Part shown: piece after piece, positions 35,390 through 49,238 of the stretch | Position numbering within the stretch: the stretch's first letter is position 1 | Layout: each line of letters begins with the position of its first letter | Translations under genes and position numbers: made by a program | Origin: Toxoplasma gondii ME49 | Lineage: Eukaryota; Apicomplexa; Conoidasida; Eucoccidiorida; Sarcocystidae | DNA: 64,000 nucleotides | Assembly (NCBI RefSeq): GCF_000006565.2 | Contig: NC_031474.1 | Span: 2,887,662-2,951,661, forward strand | Direction of reading: 5' to 3' | Notes under the pieces: generated by a model | The model's input: only the letters and a program-made list of their open reading frames with translations | Database searches by the model: none | Told to the model about the DNA's origin: nothing

Positions 35390-38300
35390 ATGCATTCTTC
35401 CAGTGTCGAGCCGGGGGCTCCCCCGACTCCTGGCCCTTCGTATCCTTCTTCTCTCCCACCTTCGTACACAGAGCAGAATGTCCGTGAGATGATTGCGGCT
35501 TTCTACTCGCCGTCTGGGTGTGGAGTCACCCCTGCACAGGCAAACGAGTTCCTTGTCGACTTCCAGCAGCATGCGTCGGCCTGGCCGATCTGTATTTCCT
35601 TCTTGAACCACTTCGCTCGCTCGTCGCAGTCTTCATCTGTAGACACAGGCGACGAGTGCGTCCTCTATTTTGCCGCGCAGACTCTCGCGGCGCAAGCTCG
35701 CGCAGGCTTCCCTCAGCAGCTGTCTCTGGTGCTGGAGAAGAAGCGGGGGGGAGACTCCTTGGGCGGCGCGAGGGAGCGACACAGTTCAGCCGCTTCGACT
35801 GTCTTCAAGGAACTCAGAGAGGGCCTTTTGCAGCTTCTCTTCTCGTGCAGACGAGCGCCAAAAGCCGTCGTGCGCCAGCTAGCAGTCGCCCTCTCTGCGG
35901 CCCTCGTGTTTGGCGCCTGCGGAGGGGGTGATCAAGCGGGTCAAGACCGAGACGTGGAGGCAGGGGTAGGCAACGAAGAAGGTCTGAAGGAAGAAATCGC
36001 TCTCGAGGAAATCCTTGTCACTCTTGGACACGAACTCGGAGAACAGGCTGCAGGACCTCTTCTTGAGTTTCTTGCTGCTCTCCCCCAAGAGGTGTCGAGC
36101 CAGAGGTAAGGAGGCCACGCGGGGCAGGGGCGAGGAGAGGTCTGCCATGGAAAGCGGGTGGATGCCGCTCGACACGGCAGGTCATGAGATGAAAAAACAA
36201 ACGCAAATGCTCGAAAGGGAGTTAGGATCTGGGATATCGTTTGAGTGTACAGGGGATCCTTTTTGGTTGCACAGTAAATCTTGGGCCCCGTACACACCGG
36301 CCTTCAAAGTCTAATCTCATAGTACACCTCGTAGTACACTCCCCACAAAAAGCGTGCAGTCAATTCCTCCTTTCTATTCTAAACAGTTGCTTCATTTCTG
36401 GAGAGTATATTCGGCGAGCTGGACTGCTGGTTTGGAGCTTGAAGGGTTTTGTGTACCAGATCCAGGTTCAGCGGTGCTCTATAGTAGAGAATGTTATTCC
36501 ACGAGCAACAAGGGACACGTGGAGAGAGGGAGGCGAGAGGGGGGACAAGACGTTGGCTTGCTGTTCCTCTCCCGCGAGTCAAATTATTTCTTGTTTACTG
36601 TTTCCGCTCTCGTTTGTTCCCCTCTCACGAGGTCCACTGGAGCATTCTCCATTTGACCGTCATCTCTCCCGTCTGCGTTTGTATGACAGGATGTGGGTTT
36701 TCCCTCGAGTACTCCTCCGCTGTGTTGTGTGCTCAGTTTTGACCAGAACGTGCAACGCTGATGGAGTAGGATAGATAGACGGGTGGAGACAGGTACACAC
36801 AGTTGCGTGGGACACCTACATAAAGATATGATTCCTTGCGTGTGGCTGGTTCTTTGTTTCTTCTTCATCGCCCCTGAACGTTTCCTCCACTTGCTCCGCT
36901 GTTATCCGTGCTGTGCTTCCTCCATCCTTGGCTGCCCTTTTCTCGCACCGAAATAGGATATGCTGTCTCCTTTTGTGTTCGGTGTTGTCTCCCTCAGGCT
37001 GTCTCTCTCTAAGCCTCAGCGCCTCGCGGTTCTGGGGACCCTGCTGGAGCGCCACGCGCCCAGTGCGTTGGCGGCAGCGGCCTCCGTTTTCGATTTTCTC
37101 GAGAAACGCGAGCAGACACTTTCCTCGTCTGCTGAGCCAGCTGTGACGTCCGAGATTTCCACTCTAAAGTCCGGTGAGCGCCGCAAAACGCGAAGCGGGA
37201 CATGTCTACCCAGCCTGGTTCTTCTGCGTGGTCTCCAGCATTTGAAACTCTTTCTGCAGCCCCAGCGAAACTTTCGAAGTGCAGACTATCAGCTGTCACA
37301 TATGCTCTTATGATCTCCGAACTTCGAATCGTGTCTGTCTATGCGTCTGTGTTTCATTATTCTTCCTATATATATATATATATATATATGATCTGTAGGC
37401 TGATGGTACGTTTATGCTTGTTTGTTTTCTGTTGCTTTTTATGCTTAGTCTGAAGCATGTTTCGTAATGGCTTCGTTTCTGTTGGAATCGTTCTCTGGAG
37501 AATCTTCTTCGTTGACGCGGCTGTTCCTTTCGGCGTCGTGATGCACGGCCGTTTGGGTGTCTCCCGGATTCCGTTCCCGGGGGGTCCCTGTTCCCTTTGC
37601 CCGGCTTTCGTCTGTTTTACTCGCTTTCACTCGTCGCCTTTGCAGGCGTGCTCCTCCTTCGGATCGCCTTAGCTCAGAGCTACAGCCTCCCCGTTTCCTT
37701 TCCCCTTCAGTCTTTGCGGGCGCTCGTGGGTCGCCTTGGACACTCTTCCAAGAACTGCTTGCGGACTACGCATCTCGTTCTCTTCATCTGTTCGCTGTGT
37801 GTTCACTGTTTTCCTTTTTCTGCAGCCGCCGTTTTGGCCGTTCAGTCTTGGATCTCCGCGCACTTGGCTCTCCTTTCTGTTTCGTCTTGTCAAGCTGCTC
37901 ATCCTGGCGGTTTGTCTCCGATCGCTGCAATGTGCACGCGCCTTCTCTTTCGTTCTTTGCTTCCTTCGCATGTCTCTTCTTCGGCTCCTCTTTCCGCCTC
38001 TGCTCTTCCATCTTCCTCCTCTCTGAGAGTCCTCTTGGTGACTCTGCAGTCTGCGTCGTCCGTGTCTCGAGATGCCGCGGACGCCGGTCCTCGACGCCTG
38101 CCTCCGGAGACAATCGACGGGCTTCAAGCCGCCGCGGACGCGGTCGCGGCGCTGGCGGCGCTTGCAACCGCGGTCGCAAACGAGGAACGCGAAGACGACG
38201 GCGCCCGAGGCGACATGACCCGGCACCAGGGGCCTGCTACGTCTCAGCGGGAAGAGAATGAAGAGGGAATGAAGTGCATGCGCCAGATTATGGAGATTAT

Positions 38301-41300
38301 TGTTCAAGGCTATGCTGTTGGCTGCAACGCCTTACAACAGGAGGAAAGAAGGGTAAACGGACGCTTTGTTGCTGGAAGGAAGAGGGGAACGACGAAAGGT
38401 GAAATCAAATCAGTTTGAACGCGCATGTATCTTTCACGCTACGTTCCCGTGTGACTCGCATCTCTCTTCCCTGTTGTGATGTGTTTACGCTGCACATGCC
38501 CATTTCCACCGTCAGTTGTAAATTGCCCCCTTCTCTTAAGCCTTGCAAGGACCATGCAAATGAAAACTGCTCGCCCTTCTCACTCTTATTTCGTCTGGGT
38601 TGTGTATGTATGCACCATTACGGAACTCTGCTCAAATAGGACCGCTGCTGCTGGGACTCTACATTGCGTTTCCAGGATAGTTTTGTTTTCAAGCCTCTTC
38701 AACTTGTAGCTGTTTTACACAGATCAGTGGGGTGGTGGTGTACAGCAGCCATAAAAAAATGGCTGTTTCGGATTCGATGCTTCACATAAAACCTCTCCCT
38801 TTCATCGAAGTTGACTACGTGTTCTCTCCGTCTCAGTTTATTTCTCCCCGCTCCGCTGCCGATGGGATTGTACATGATGTACTTGCGGTAGTAGTATGAA
38901 GCCTCCTCTACTTTGTCGCTCGGTCGTCTCTCTGATGCTGCACGTCACGTTTTCTTCGTTTTTGCAGTTTATGGCGCCCGTGGATGCGGAACGTCTCCAA
39001 GCGTTTTCAGCGGGTCTCGTTGAATTGGCTAAGGAAGTTCTTCCGGCGTTTTTCCACGGGGATCCGTGGCCGCTCGCGCCTTCGGCTGTCTCGGCCCTGT
39101 CGCCTTCCGTCTCGGTCTCTCTCGAGCAGATCCGCGCCTTTGCGGCGGACACCTTGGTGCCGCACCCGTCACTGGACGTGAAGGAGATCGGTCTGGACTT
39201 CCACTACAACTTCCTCTTCCACTTCATGAGTCTCCTCTCGCAGCAGCAGGAGCTTCAACAGAACTTGCAGGCGCTCGAAGAGAATTTTGTGGCGGAGCAG
39301 GCGGCGAGACAGGCACACACTTCTCAGGCGGCGGACGTCTCTGGAGCCCTTCGGACCACCGGCTCTTCTTCCGCGAACGGAGACTCGACACTTGATGAGG
39401 CCGTCGGAGACTCTTCTGCGTCTGCCCTGGCTACAGCGAGGCGCATCTACGACGCCGTCGTCACAGAGACAGAGCAGAGGAGACAGCGGCTCTCGCCTGT
39501 CTACCTCCACTTCCTCGACACTTTAATGGCACAGGTGGGGGCTCCCTCCGCCCTCGCCGTTGTCAACGAAGAAGTCGACCTCGAGAGGTGGGGCAGGTTT
39601 CGAGATGAAGCCGCAGTAAATCTGACGGAAGCGACTCTCGTGGTTGGGCACGCGCAGATCCTGGAGAAGACGAAAGACGAGCTGGAAGCGATTCTCAAGT
39701 TGGCTTCGCTGGCGGAGACAGGGGCGACTCCTGGCGCCGAGGCCAACACCGCAGGTGGACCGGTAAGGTGACGCCCAGAGCCTCGAGCGTGAGGTGAAGA
39801 ACACCGATCTGTGCGTGTGTGCAGTTCCGATACAGCGGTCGATGAGTTTGGGATTCATGCCGTCCGCGTTTCGAACTCGCCTTCGCAGGACTTCGTGTCG
39901 AGTGATCTGCATTTTTCGCGCCATCTTCTTGCTTCGGCTGGTATTTCCTCTGCTACGCGCCCTGCGCTCTTCTGTGGCAAAGTGCCGGCGATTTCACGAG
40001 AGACAGATGGGGACATACGGATGAAAGAAGTCAGAAAAGAAGAGAAGTCACGTTTTCTATGTTTGAGTTCTGTGGGTTCTCGTTACACGTTTTGCGCTAG
40101 TGTTTGGGCGGGGGGGTTCAGACTTCTTCATTGGCCTTCAGGTCTTTTTCCATCGACGCGAGTCTGTTCTCGGAGCGATTCCCACAGATCTGCCGACTGT
40201 CCTCTGGTCCGGCCCTCCAGCTCTGAAACCGCTCTCATTTGGTGCCCGCTTTCTGAAGAGCCTCTGACCCCCTTTCGGTTTCTGTTTCGCTGTGACCTCA
40301 CAGTCACGATTCTCTCTTTTTCCCCAATCATCCGACCACGCTTGTTGCATTTCGTGGAAGGTGACTTTCTAAATCCTGTCTCTGTGGCCTTCGGGAGCTG
40401 CCTGCATGTGTTTGTCTTTCCCGTGCCTTCGACTCTTGCTATCCCTGTGTTCTCTCAGAAAACACGACAGGCTCCCGAAGCGCCGCTGCCGTGGCAACGG
40501 CTGGAAGTGTGTCTCTTCGTGCTCACTACTGTCGCCCCACGAGCCCCTGCTGGAGACGACAAAGTCATCCCACTCTCTCTGGAAGTTCTGCCTCGCCTGC
40601 CGTATGAGACAGCTCTTGATTTCGCAACCGGTGTGGGCGGCAATGCGCAGAGAAAGCCAACAGACGAAGAGCGAGAAGCCACAGCTCTCTTTCTCCATGC
40701 TGCCGCGGGTCGATTCATTCTCTGGACTGCAGGCTACATTGGCACCCAGAAGCGTCTGTTTGCTTCCCTCATTCAATTTCTCACCTGCACGAGCTTGCCG
40801 TTCGTCACCAAAGCTGCGCAGGTACGAAATATGGACTGGGTGGGAAACGGGCAAATGACTAGTGTTGAGCTGATAGCCTTACACAGGAACAGTTATACAC
40901 TAGCTTCTGCCGTTCAAAAGGCTAGGACAGTTTCCTCTAAAAGAGTTAAGGATTCAATTCCCTCAAAAGCATCTTCGGAGGGTGGCGTCCCTAGCGAATG
41001 CGATATCGTTAGCTAAAAGGAAACCGTAGACGACACTCGAGAACGTAGTTGCAACAAAGTAGAGAGTGCGGTGACGGTCTCGTTCAGCATTGCCCAGCAT
41101 CCGCTGTATTGGGGAGCAAGAAACAAAGAGTTTGACACATCTGAGAAGACGTAGCGACACTCGAACGAGCGAATGAGTGCAGCAGCTGTGACTAGCGCTT
41201 CGTTACCTGCCTTAGATGATCCACATGAATTCACGTGAAAGCCACTGTAAGCAAAGGGCGCGATACACAGAGAAGCATAAAGAGGAATGGGGACGGAGGC

Positions 41301-44300
41301 GAAAGACAGAGAAAGGAACCGCCAGCCTTTTCAATCATCCGTTTAGCGTTCGTGGGTGTGTCACGTTGCCACTGGATTGTTTTTTGTGATTTCTTTTTGA
41401 TTTTCACCTGTGGTTTGCTTGCTCTTTTGTAGCGCCAGAAAGTCGGTTTACACTGTGACGCCGCCGTCTGCAAACTGCGAGAACTCGCAGAAGAAGTTCT
41501 CGTTGAAGCCGTGAAAGCTCTGGACGCTTCTGCCGCGCCAATGCTCGCGGAGGAAGCTGCTGAGGAGGATGTTAACCTCATTCTCAACTCGCTTGTTTCT
41601 CTTATTCTCGAGTAAGGAGATGCACCAATTTCTGTAAAGATTTATATATATATATATATATATGTATATATTCTGACTAGCCGTATACTTACCTAACCAA
41701 CTAATGATCACCGTATAATATATATATCTATATATGCAGAAGTTATGGTCATAAAAAGCTTTGAATATCTGGGTGCCTGTGTGTGTTTATGTGTTGATGT
41801 GGTGGGAAGGAGGGGATTATCTTACGCTTTAGGTCTGCAGGTGATGTGTTTCCGACTCGTGGTTATGCTGACAGAAACATGATCAACGCGTCATATGGTC
41901 TAACGTCCCGGTATTCCATATAGATGACTCTCTGTGGTCGAGTTGGAAGTTTCATGTTTGCAGTCCCGATTCTGTAGAGAGGGTGTGATACTGTCAATAT
42001 GCTGACAACGTCAGTGTGTGTGCGTGTCTTCGTCGAGGAAAAAGTGGAGACACAACTCCACTTTATCTAACCCGTGTTCCTCATCTCGTAGAAATGTATG
42101 CACATACATATACATATATATGTATGTATATATATATATATATGTACATGTGTGCTCAGATGAATGAGGATGCACGCCTGTGAAGTCTCGACACAGTGCT
42201 AGGGTTGTATCTTCGTGGGGACACGTTATGTGTTTGTAGAGTGGTTCAGCTGTCACTTGCGGCTCGAGTTTCTTTTTTTAAAAAGTTGTCTCCCCTGCAA
42301 GCAGAGGTTTCTAGAAGCTACCATGTGTTTGATTGCCTCCGACCACGTCCATCTCGTTGGGGTTTCGTCTGTTACCCGGGGCCTACGGTGGCACAGAAGT
42401 GTCTTTGTTCTTTTTTGTCTGCACGTCTTTTGCATGCAGAGAAAATCTCAGCATCGACAACCGTGCGGCTTTGGTCCTCGCGGCCGGTGCAGTCCTGGCG
42501 CCGATGCCTGCTGACAGGATGCGCATTCTGCACAGGCAGCTATTGAGCGTAAGCGTTTGCTCTCTTAGGATATCATCGTAAAATGTACTCGACGGCCTCG
42601 AGGTGGGCCGAGTGCATTATCGTTCTCTACCCCTAAGCACCAACTCGGTGTAGACCGACGGTTCCTTTTCCACGTAGACGCATTTGGCAACCGACTGAGG
42701 CCTGCAGGGGGGGCGCGTGCGTCTCCTGCTAAGCCGACATTAATGCGACAAACGAGGGAGCGTAGAATAAAGCAGTAACTGATGGCCAGAATCCTAGGTT
42801 GACCACTAATAAGGACCGCTCGGCGTGAATAGGTAGAGTTTGAGAGACAAAGCGCAGAGCGAGGATGACGTGGCGGTAGTGTCCGAAAAGAACGTCTTCG
42901 TCCTTAAATCTTCGCTTTCGCTTTGTCTTTGTCCTGGACTTGGTCTTTGCTGTCGTCATCTTTTACACGTGTACTCTGTCGCCCTTTCTCCGGGTGTTCT
43001 TCCTCCCCCGTGGTCCAACTTTTGATTTCTTCCAGCCGTGCTGTTGTACTTCTGAGCTCATTTTTCTGCTTGCGCATGCCTTTGTTCTCACGCCCTCGTC
43101 TCCAGTCTCTAGGCCAAAATCTAAGGGAAGTGTTGGCACAGCCGGATAGCTCTTCGACGGCGTACGGAAATGCTGTTAAGCTGTTTTTCTCCGCGGTTCA
43201 AGGCTTGCGTCCTTCCTACTCTCTACCTCTCCCCCCTTACTCGGCAGGCGATCTGTGCGAGCCTCTACCTAGTAGGAGCACATGCATCTCTGGGCTTCAA
43301 ACGTTTCGTCAAAAGTGAAACAAAGTGTTGTCGCTAAAGGGTGGAAGACATGCATGCAATCTGATCTTGGTGCCGCCCCCTAGAGACGAGATAGGGTCGA
43401 CGGAAAGGGGGTCCTCCAAGTTTCGCTGCCGTAATAACAGTCTTGAATGCAACACGAACAGGAACTCCAGTTGTATTGCCCGTCTCATCTTTTGCTCTCT
43501 GTGTAGTAGGGAGGAAGAAGATGGCAGTCGAGTGTATTTCTGTTTTCTGCTTGTTTTCCTTCTCCCCGCTAGCGACTGTACGAAATTAAGGTCCAGATCT
43601 GGCGTATCGGTTATGAGAACAGGGAAACATACCTATATTGTGGAGCGACATCTCTATCTGACAGTACGTGTGTGTTTGCCCCGCCGAGATTTGTATTTTG
43701 ACCCTCTCGGCGTTGTCTCTGTCCAGTGTTGTTTGTGGATATATTCGTGTTTTTGCAAGCCGCTCTGGACTTAGGTGAGCATGCTTTGCTCTGTTTCTTT
43801 ATGATGTTCTCCGCGCTAATCTGCAGAGGACAGCCCGTACCGGCATCCCGTCCTTGATGTCACGCAAGAGCTGTGGGAGACAATTGAGGAGGCGATGAAG
43901 AATCCCAGAAGACAAGAGCATCTGTACGAGCAGTCGACCTACGCAATTGTCGCGGTCATCTTGACATGTCGCGCTCACGTTCCTCGTTACATGTGAGTGA
44001 TGACAGGGACGTACAAAATACGAAAACTGGGAAGCGAAGACAAGCGGTCAGGAGGATGCACGAGGGTAACGGAAAGCAGCGTTCATCTACGGATAGTCAC
44101 ACGCGCGAAGGGCACATACACACGTGGAAGAGACGCGAAGACGGACCTGAGATGGAGGGCTTCAAAGCGAGAGATTTTCAGAAACATTCTTTTGAGAAGA
44201 AGCAAACTCAGTACTCTTTCTCACTGTAGTGTCGAATGTGCAGAAGCCTGCGGCCGTTCCCGCTGCGTGGTGAACGGTTCCTTGTATGCTACAGAGAAGC

Positions 44301-47300
44301 TATGTTGTAATAGTCCGGACACTCTACAGGAGCGTTGTGGCTAGGCTGCCTGAACGTGAGCGGTTGGTTAGCGCGGAACATATTGGCTGTGTTGTCTTTT
44401 TACTGAGGTTTTGGATCCGTTCAAGTGCGTAGCGGTACAGCGTCAAAATGCCTAACTGTCTCTCTGATCTCCTGTCTGCAGGGTGCTCTTTCGATTCCTC
44501 GACGTGCTCGCAGAAACCTTTGCGCTGTATCCCACTGCGTACCACCTGGGGGCCTTGCGGACACTGGAGGGCCTTTTCGGCAGTGCGCCTGAGGAACCGA
44601 TCTTGGCGGCTGTCTGCGACTGCATGCGGCGTTGCGTCCTGGCGACTCTCGAGCGAATCAACGTAGGACGCTGAAGTCCACATGCATTCACAGAGACGGG
44701 TTCTGACCAACACGCAGGTGCATGTGCCCCAGGGTGTCTGAACGTGCATGCAACTGGATATGTATATCTTACATGCATACATACGTATATGTGTGTGTGC
44801 CAATCGTGGTAGCTCAAGAGAGATAGGAAAAGCCTTCATAGAAAGAGGAGAGGGAGTGGTGCAGGCAATTCTGTACGTGAGGCTGTTTTAGTGCATGGCT
44901 GTGGTGATAATGATTCCGGTTTATCGAACGAGAAAAACACTGGTTTCTCGACTTGAGGAAAGAAATGTGTAGAAGTGAGATCTTTCCTGGCTTCGTTCCT
45001 GAGGCTCTCCGAATGGCGGTGGCATCTCCCTGGTCGCCCCCACAGGCAGCCGCCTGAGGCTGTGTGGTGACAAAAGCGCATGCGGCCACAACATAACAAC
45101 TTGGCGCCGTCGCTGCAGAGAGGACGAAGCCAGTTCTCCTTTTACGGATGCGTGTGCTTCTCACTTCTTTTTGTGGGGGGGCGTGTTGTGTCCGTCTCGC
45201 TCCGTATCTCACCGCGCACTGGCTTTTCCTCTCACACTTTTTCCACTTTCCACTGCATGCCTGGCATCTGCAGGTGGAAGGCGAACACTACGTGTACAGA
45301 CAGCCGGACCTCGTTGGCATGACGGTGGACTGCGTGAACATCGCACTTTTGCATCCTCTCTTGGCAATCCGTTTCATCCAGTCTCCCCATAGCAGCGACT
45401 TCACCAGTCAGAACGAGATGACAGGAGTCTCGCAAGCGTCAGAGTCCCGGAACTGGTTCTGTACCGTCGCCCTTGCTGTTCTCCAATTCGCACCCACTTG
45501 TCACCATCCAAAGGTACCACGCTAGTGTCCCTACACACGAATCGAGTCCAGTAATGTCAAACTGTATCTTTCTCTTTATGTGTGTTTTGATCGTGTGTTT
45601 TCAGAAACAAAGAGCGAAACAGTGAACAGCATGCGTTTGTGTGGGTTCACCTTTCTGTCGTTGTTATTCGAACTGCATGCAGAAACTGCGTCACCGGAAC
45701 TCGTGGAGGTGTGTGTTTTCTTCAGGTTCTCCACACATTCATGGTTTTCTTCTCGCGTCTCGCAGGCTGGACGGACCCACCCTCGCAGCTCCACGCCTTT
45801 GACCGAGGTGAGAACGCGAGGAGCCCGGCGCGATTGGTAAAGCACAGAAGAAATAGCAACGTTGATTCTTTTCACGAGTTTGAACCATGCGTGAGGTTAA
45901 TAAGTTTGCATGCAGTGGTTAGCCCGCTTTCACTCAAATTCACGCATGTTTGGATCGCATGCAGCTCCACCTACAAAGTCTTGTATGCGGAAGCGTATGC
46001 AAGGCAGCATCGGGGAATATGTGAAACTGTCCTTGCTTCGAGTTCCCCACTTGAGACAGTTTGTGTCTGCGCACCGCGAGTGCCACCTTAGAAGCATAGG
46101 TGGAAATCATGAATGTTTGTACGGTCATTTGTCGCCTCTCTCAAGAAAGCGTCGAATGTGCGATTTCTGTGAATGCCTTGCCGCTGTTTCCTTTCCTTCA
46201 TCCTCGTGCGCCTGCTCCTCTGGTTCCCTTGTTGTCCTCTCCCTTGGTAGGGGGCTCGATTCCATGGTTGCTCGAAGCCGCGGAGAAGACCCAGCAAGCG
46301 GTTTTGGCTCTCCTTGTGAAGCCCCAGCCGGCCGCGTTTTCGCAAGCATTTCCCCACGGAGGCAAGCTGGAGGACGCAAAAAAACAGGGCGAGAAGACTT
46401 ACGCGGCCGTGGTGATTCACGTGATTATCCAAGCACTCACGAGTGTGCACTCTGCCGTTCAGTCGTGGATAGGAAACGCCGCTCAAACACTTCTTCTCCT
46501 TCTGCACCATCCCGTTTTAGCGGAGCAGGGCCGGGTGGCTCTGGAAGCCGCTGTGATGGTAAGCGTTTCAGTTGAAATTTCTCTCGGTCTTTCTTCACGA
46601 GTGTCGAAGACCAGGGTCAAAGACAAAGGTCAAGCAACACCGTGATAGCTCCTTTGGTTGACACGAAGGAAGTCACATATTCGACGATCTCGGCCCTTGT
46701 GGTGGCTAGTGCGTTATCGTTAAAACGATGTATGGGACGCGAGGCCAGAGGATCGAACAAGAAAATTTGTTATGGACTGAGAGTCACTTTTGGTTCCGTT
46801 GTCTCAAGTGGGCAAGCACTCTTCATGTCTGCTCGATAGCTTTTTTACGCAACGCGTCAGCATATAAAACAGCGTGTTTTTGTACAACTGTACGTCTGAT
46901 CGTTGTCTGCCTTGTCAAGTGTCCAGCACAGGTGGAGCGAATAAACACAGATGTGTACAGACATAATGCTCCACGTCGCGGTCGATGCACCTGTTTCGCT
47001 CGCCAGAAGCACGCAGCGCTGCACATCTTATGACGCCAGAAGGCACCTCAAGGCAACAGGCAGCTCCTGAAAAGGTGGCGGATCGTACAGCATGACGCGA
47101 TCCTGATTTATTGACTGTTGCGGGCCTGTCGTGTTGTCTGCATGTAGAAGTGCCACAGGGGTGTCTGTGGATTCGCTTCGTCACGAAGCATTCATTTAGC
47201 GCTGGGTCTATGCACATCTCGAATTAAATATATATCATGAAGTTCTGAAGGCTGTTGTGTTTACCACATTTCGCCAGACCTTTTTTCTCTTCTGGGTGGT

Positions 47301-48462
47301 GTCTGTAGGGTCTTCATCCGCACCTGCTGAGCACGGAGCAGCGACGAACTTTCCTTCGAAACGCTCTAGCCGAAACATCTGTTCGAGGCTTTTGTGTCCT
47401 CTGTCAACAGTTGGCTGACGACGCAAATGCGCAGTACCAAAGAAGCAAGTTTTCTGCAGGTGTCTCAGGGGGTTCTCAGGGGGGCGAGCCAACTCTCTCG
47501 GGAGACGCCACGAGTCGAGGCGGTGATGTGCTGTCAATGTGCTGAGGATTTTTACTGGAAACTCACCGATATAATTATCGTGCAAGCATGCATAAGCAAC
47601 TCAGTGCGTCTGTCCTGAATCCGGTAGTGGTGTTCTGGGTGGAAAGTGGGCCGTAGCTATTGAGAAACACTTTACTATCATCTGAGTTGTAGTTTCCTCT
47701 CCCGGTTGAAACGATTTGAACGAATGATAAATGTAATACATATACTGCGTCGAGACCACAACCGAGAGCATGGGTAAAGAAATGAAGAACATGGCGGCGG
47801 TGGAGTCGCGGGGAGTGAGAACTTTGACAGATCTCGCAGGAGTAACAGAGGTGCCAGCGAAAAACGATTCAGAATGCGCACTGCGACATCTTTTGTTTTA
47901 AGCACTCTGACACCATATGAGGACGAGAGGCGTTCCGCCGCTTTTCTCTGTGGACGTGCGATGGACATCGTGCCACATTTTCCCAGCGGAGTGGGGCATA
48001 GTCGTGTTTTGTCAGTGGTTTGCGAGCAGCGAGGCTTCTTCGCTTCTTCGATGCAGTGGCTGTGTTTTGTGCGCACACAATCGTTCGCGATCCTCAGAGG
48101 GGTTGATGCGTTCGACACTCTGGGTGAACAAAGTCGTAATTCCATACTAGGCAAGAAACTTCTTTCGTCTGATGGAGAAAGGGCCTCAAATAATGAAATT
48201 CAACACTTTTAGCTGCCTTTGCAGTGGAGTGGTCATGTGGAGCGGTCTTGAAAACCTAGGTGCTTTCCGGAAGAGAGGCATGCGCTCTTGTTTTTTCTCC
48301 CTAGCGTGCAGAACCGAGCCTGAAACGGCGCTTGCGAGTTTTCTGGTCTCGCAGTTTCGTGCTTTCCTCGAGGCCGGTCGTGCACTGAAAGTGGACGGCC
48401 AGCCACAAGGCGTTGTCCGCCCAGACGCCGGATTTGTCCGAAGCACAAATAACAAGGGTTAG
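35390..48462 (+). CDS. Importin-beta family nuclear transport receptor (transportin-3/importin-13-like), 15 exons
   Basis: This family (yeast Mtr10, human TNPO3 and IPO13) imports SR proteins and other cargo through nuclear pores using RanGTP. Exons are 35390-36105, 36998-37173, 37826-38352, 38968-39762, 40459-40821, 41433-41611, 42440-42548, 43106-43271, 43827-43992, 44482-44662, 45274-45513, 45726-45807, 46251-46558, 47309-47459 and 48305-48462; every junction keeps phase and the product is 1438 residues. Evidence: N-terminal YFAAQTLAAQARAGFP and VVRQLAVALSAAL as in the importin-beta N-terminal domain, LLEFLAALPQEV, RWGRFRDEAAVNLTEA (the TNPO3 DFGEFR region), then a helical HEAT-like series ending in the C-terminal FLVSQFRAFLEAGR. 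Human TNPO3 has about 923 residues; the excess is mainly Ala/Ser/Glu-rich insertion in exons 3 and 4. Exon 8 ends at a weaker donor (CTA|GTAGGA). Choosing between TNPO3 and IPO13 would need a phylogeny. The start at 35390 follows a pyrimidine-rich leader; an in-frame Met 43 codons upstream is less likely. Confidence 0.88.
37367..37389. repeat. TA microsatellite in importin intron 2
   Basis: An uninterrupted TA run of about 11 units lies in the intron between the importin exons ending at 37173 and starting at 37826. Confidence 0.9.
41643..41735. repeat. Paired TA microsatellites in importin intron 6
   Basis: Two TA-rich tracts (about 41643-41670 and 41714-41735) lie shortly after the donor at 41611. 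A third, imperfect TA/TG/CA tract follows in the same intron at about 42101-42150. Confidence 0.85.
42101..42150. repeat. Imperfect TA/CA/TG microsatellite
   Basis: This 50-bp alternating purine-pyrimidine tract (CACATACATATACATATATA and onward) lies in the 828-nt intron 6 of the importin gene. Confidence 0.85.
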
Positions 48463-49238
48463 CTCTTGCCTCCTCTGCTCAGAATTACGCGTCATAGTTC
48501 CCCGAAATCCAGGCTTTCGGTGTGTAGGCTGCAAGCAACGCTGTGCGCATTGACGTCGCTGCAGGCGGTGTGAAGGGATGTCCTTTTACAACGCTTGTTG
48601 AGAGAACCAAAGTTGACATAGTTTCATTCACCAACGTCTGACGGTTTCCTGCTGCTTAGAGGCAAGGAACAAAACATAATAGCTTGTCAGGAGTACGTCT
48701 ACAAGAACCCAAAAAGCATGTGGTTCCCATTCACCAGGTGTAATATACAGACAATAGGTAACCCACTTTCTCCCAAATTCAACTTTTACTGCTTTCTTCT
48801 CTGTTTCGTCTAGGGAGGTTCAAACATCAGGGTCGAACAAAGTTCACAGAGCTTCACCTCTGGAACCCGTTCTTTTCTCCAGCATTTCACCTTCAGCTGC
48901 GTCTCCCCACAGGCCGCGCTTCTTCCATGAATGCTCACAGTTCTGCCTTTTCCCCAGGCCCCGCGTCACACCCGCGCCTCCATCTTCTGAAATCGGGCAG
49001 CCCAGTCTGTTCGTCGACTGCGCGTTCAACACGGTTCTCCCTTATTACCTAGCGATTTTGGTGGGATCTTTAAAAAAATGCCGCATAAGCAAACACTTTC
49101 TAAAACACACATCACTAGCCGTTTGTTTGTCCAAGCGAATTCGACTCGACTCTTCCTAGGTACAGCGTTCGATCTGTACCATGGTTTGATTGCAGCTGTG
49201 TTAGCGCGCTTCCACGTGGCTCACTCTTTCCACGCAGT
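48463..49238. other. Intergenic between convergent genes
   Basis: This is the 3' flank of the importin gene. I see no domain-bearing frame, RNA gene or repeat here; it is likely 3' untranslated sequence and spacer. Confidence 0.5.

Noticed and set aside
37669..38307. 212-codon Arg-rich minus-strand frame
   Set aside because: Antisense to importin exon 3 and the preceding intron; composition is an artefact of the Ser/Ala-rich sense strand.
40930..40975. tRNA-like B box (GGATTCAATTCCC)
   Set aside because: No matching A box or acceptor stem pairs at the right distance; it lies in an importin intron.
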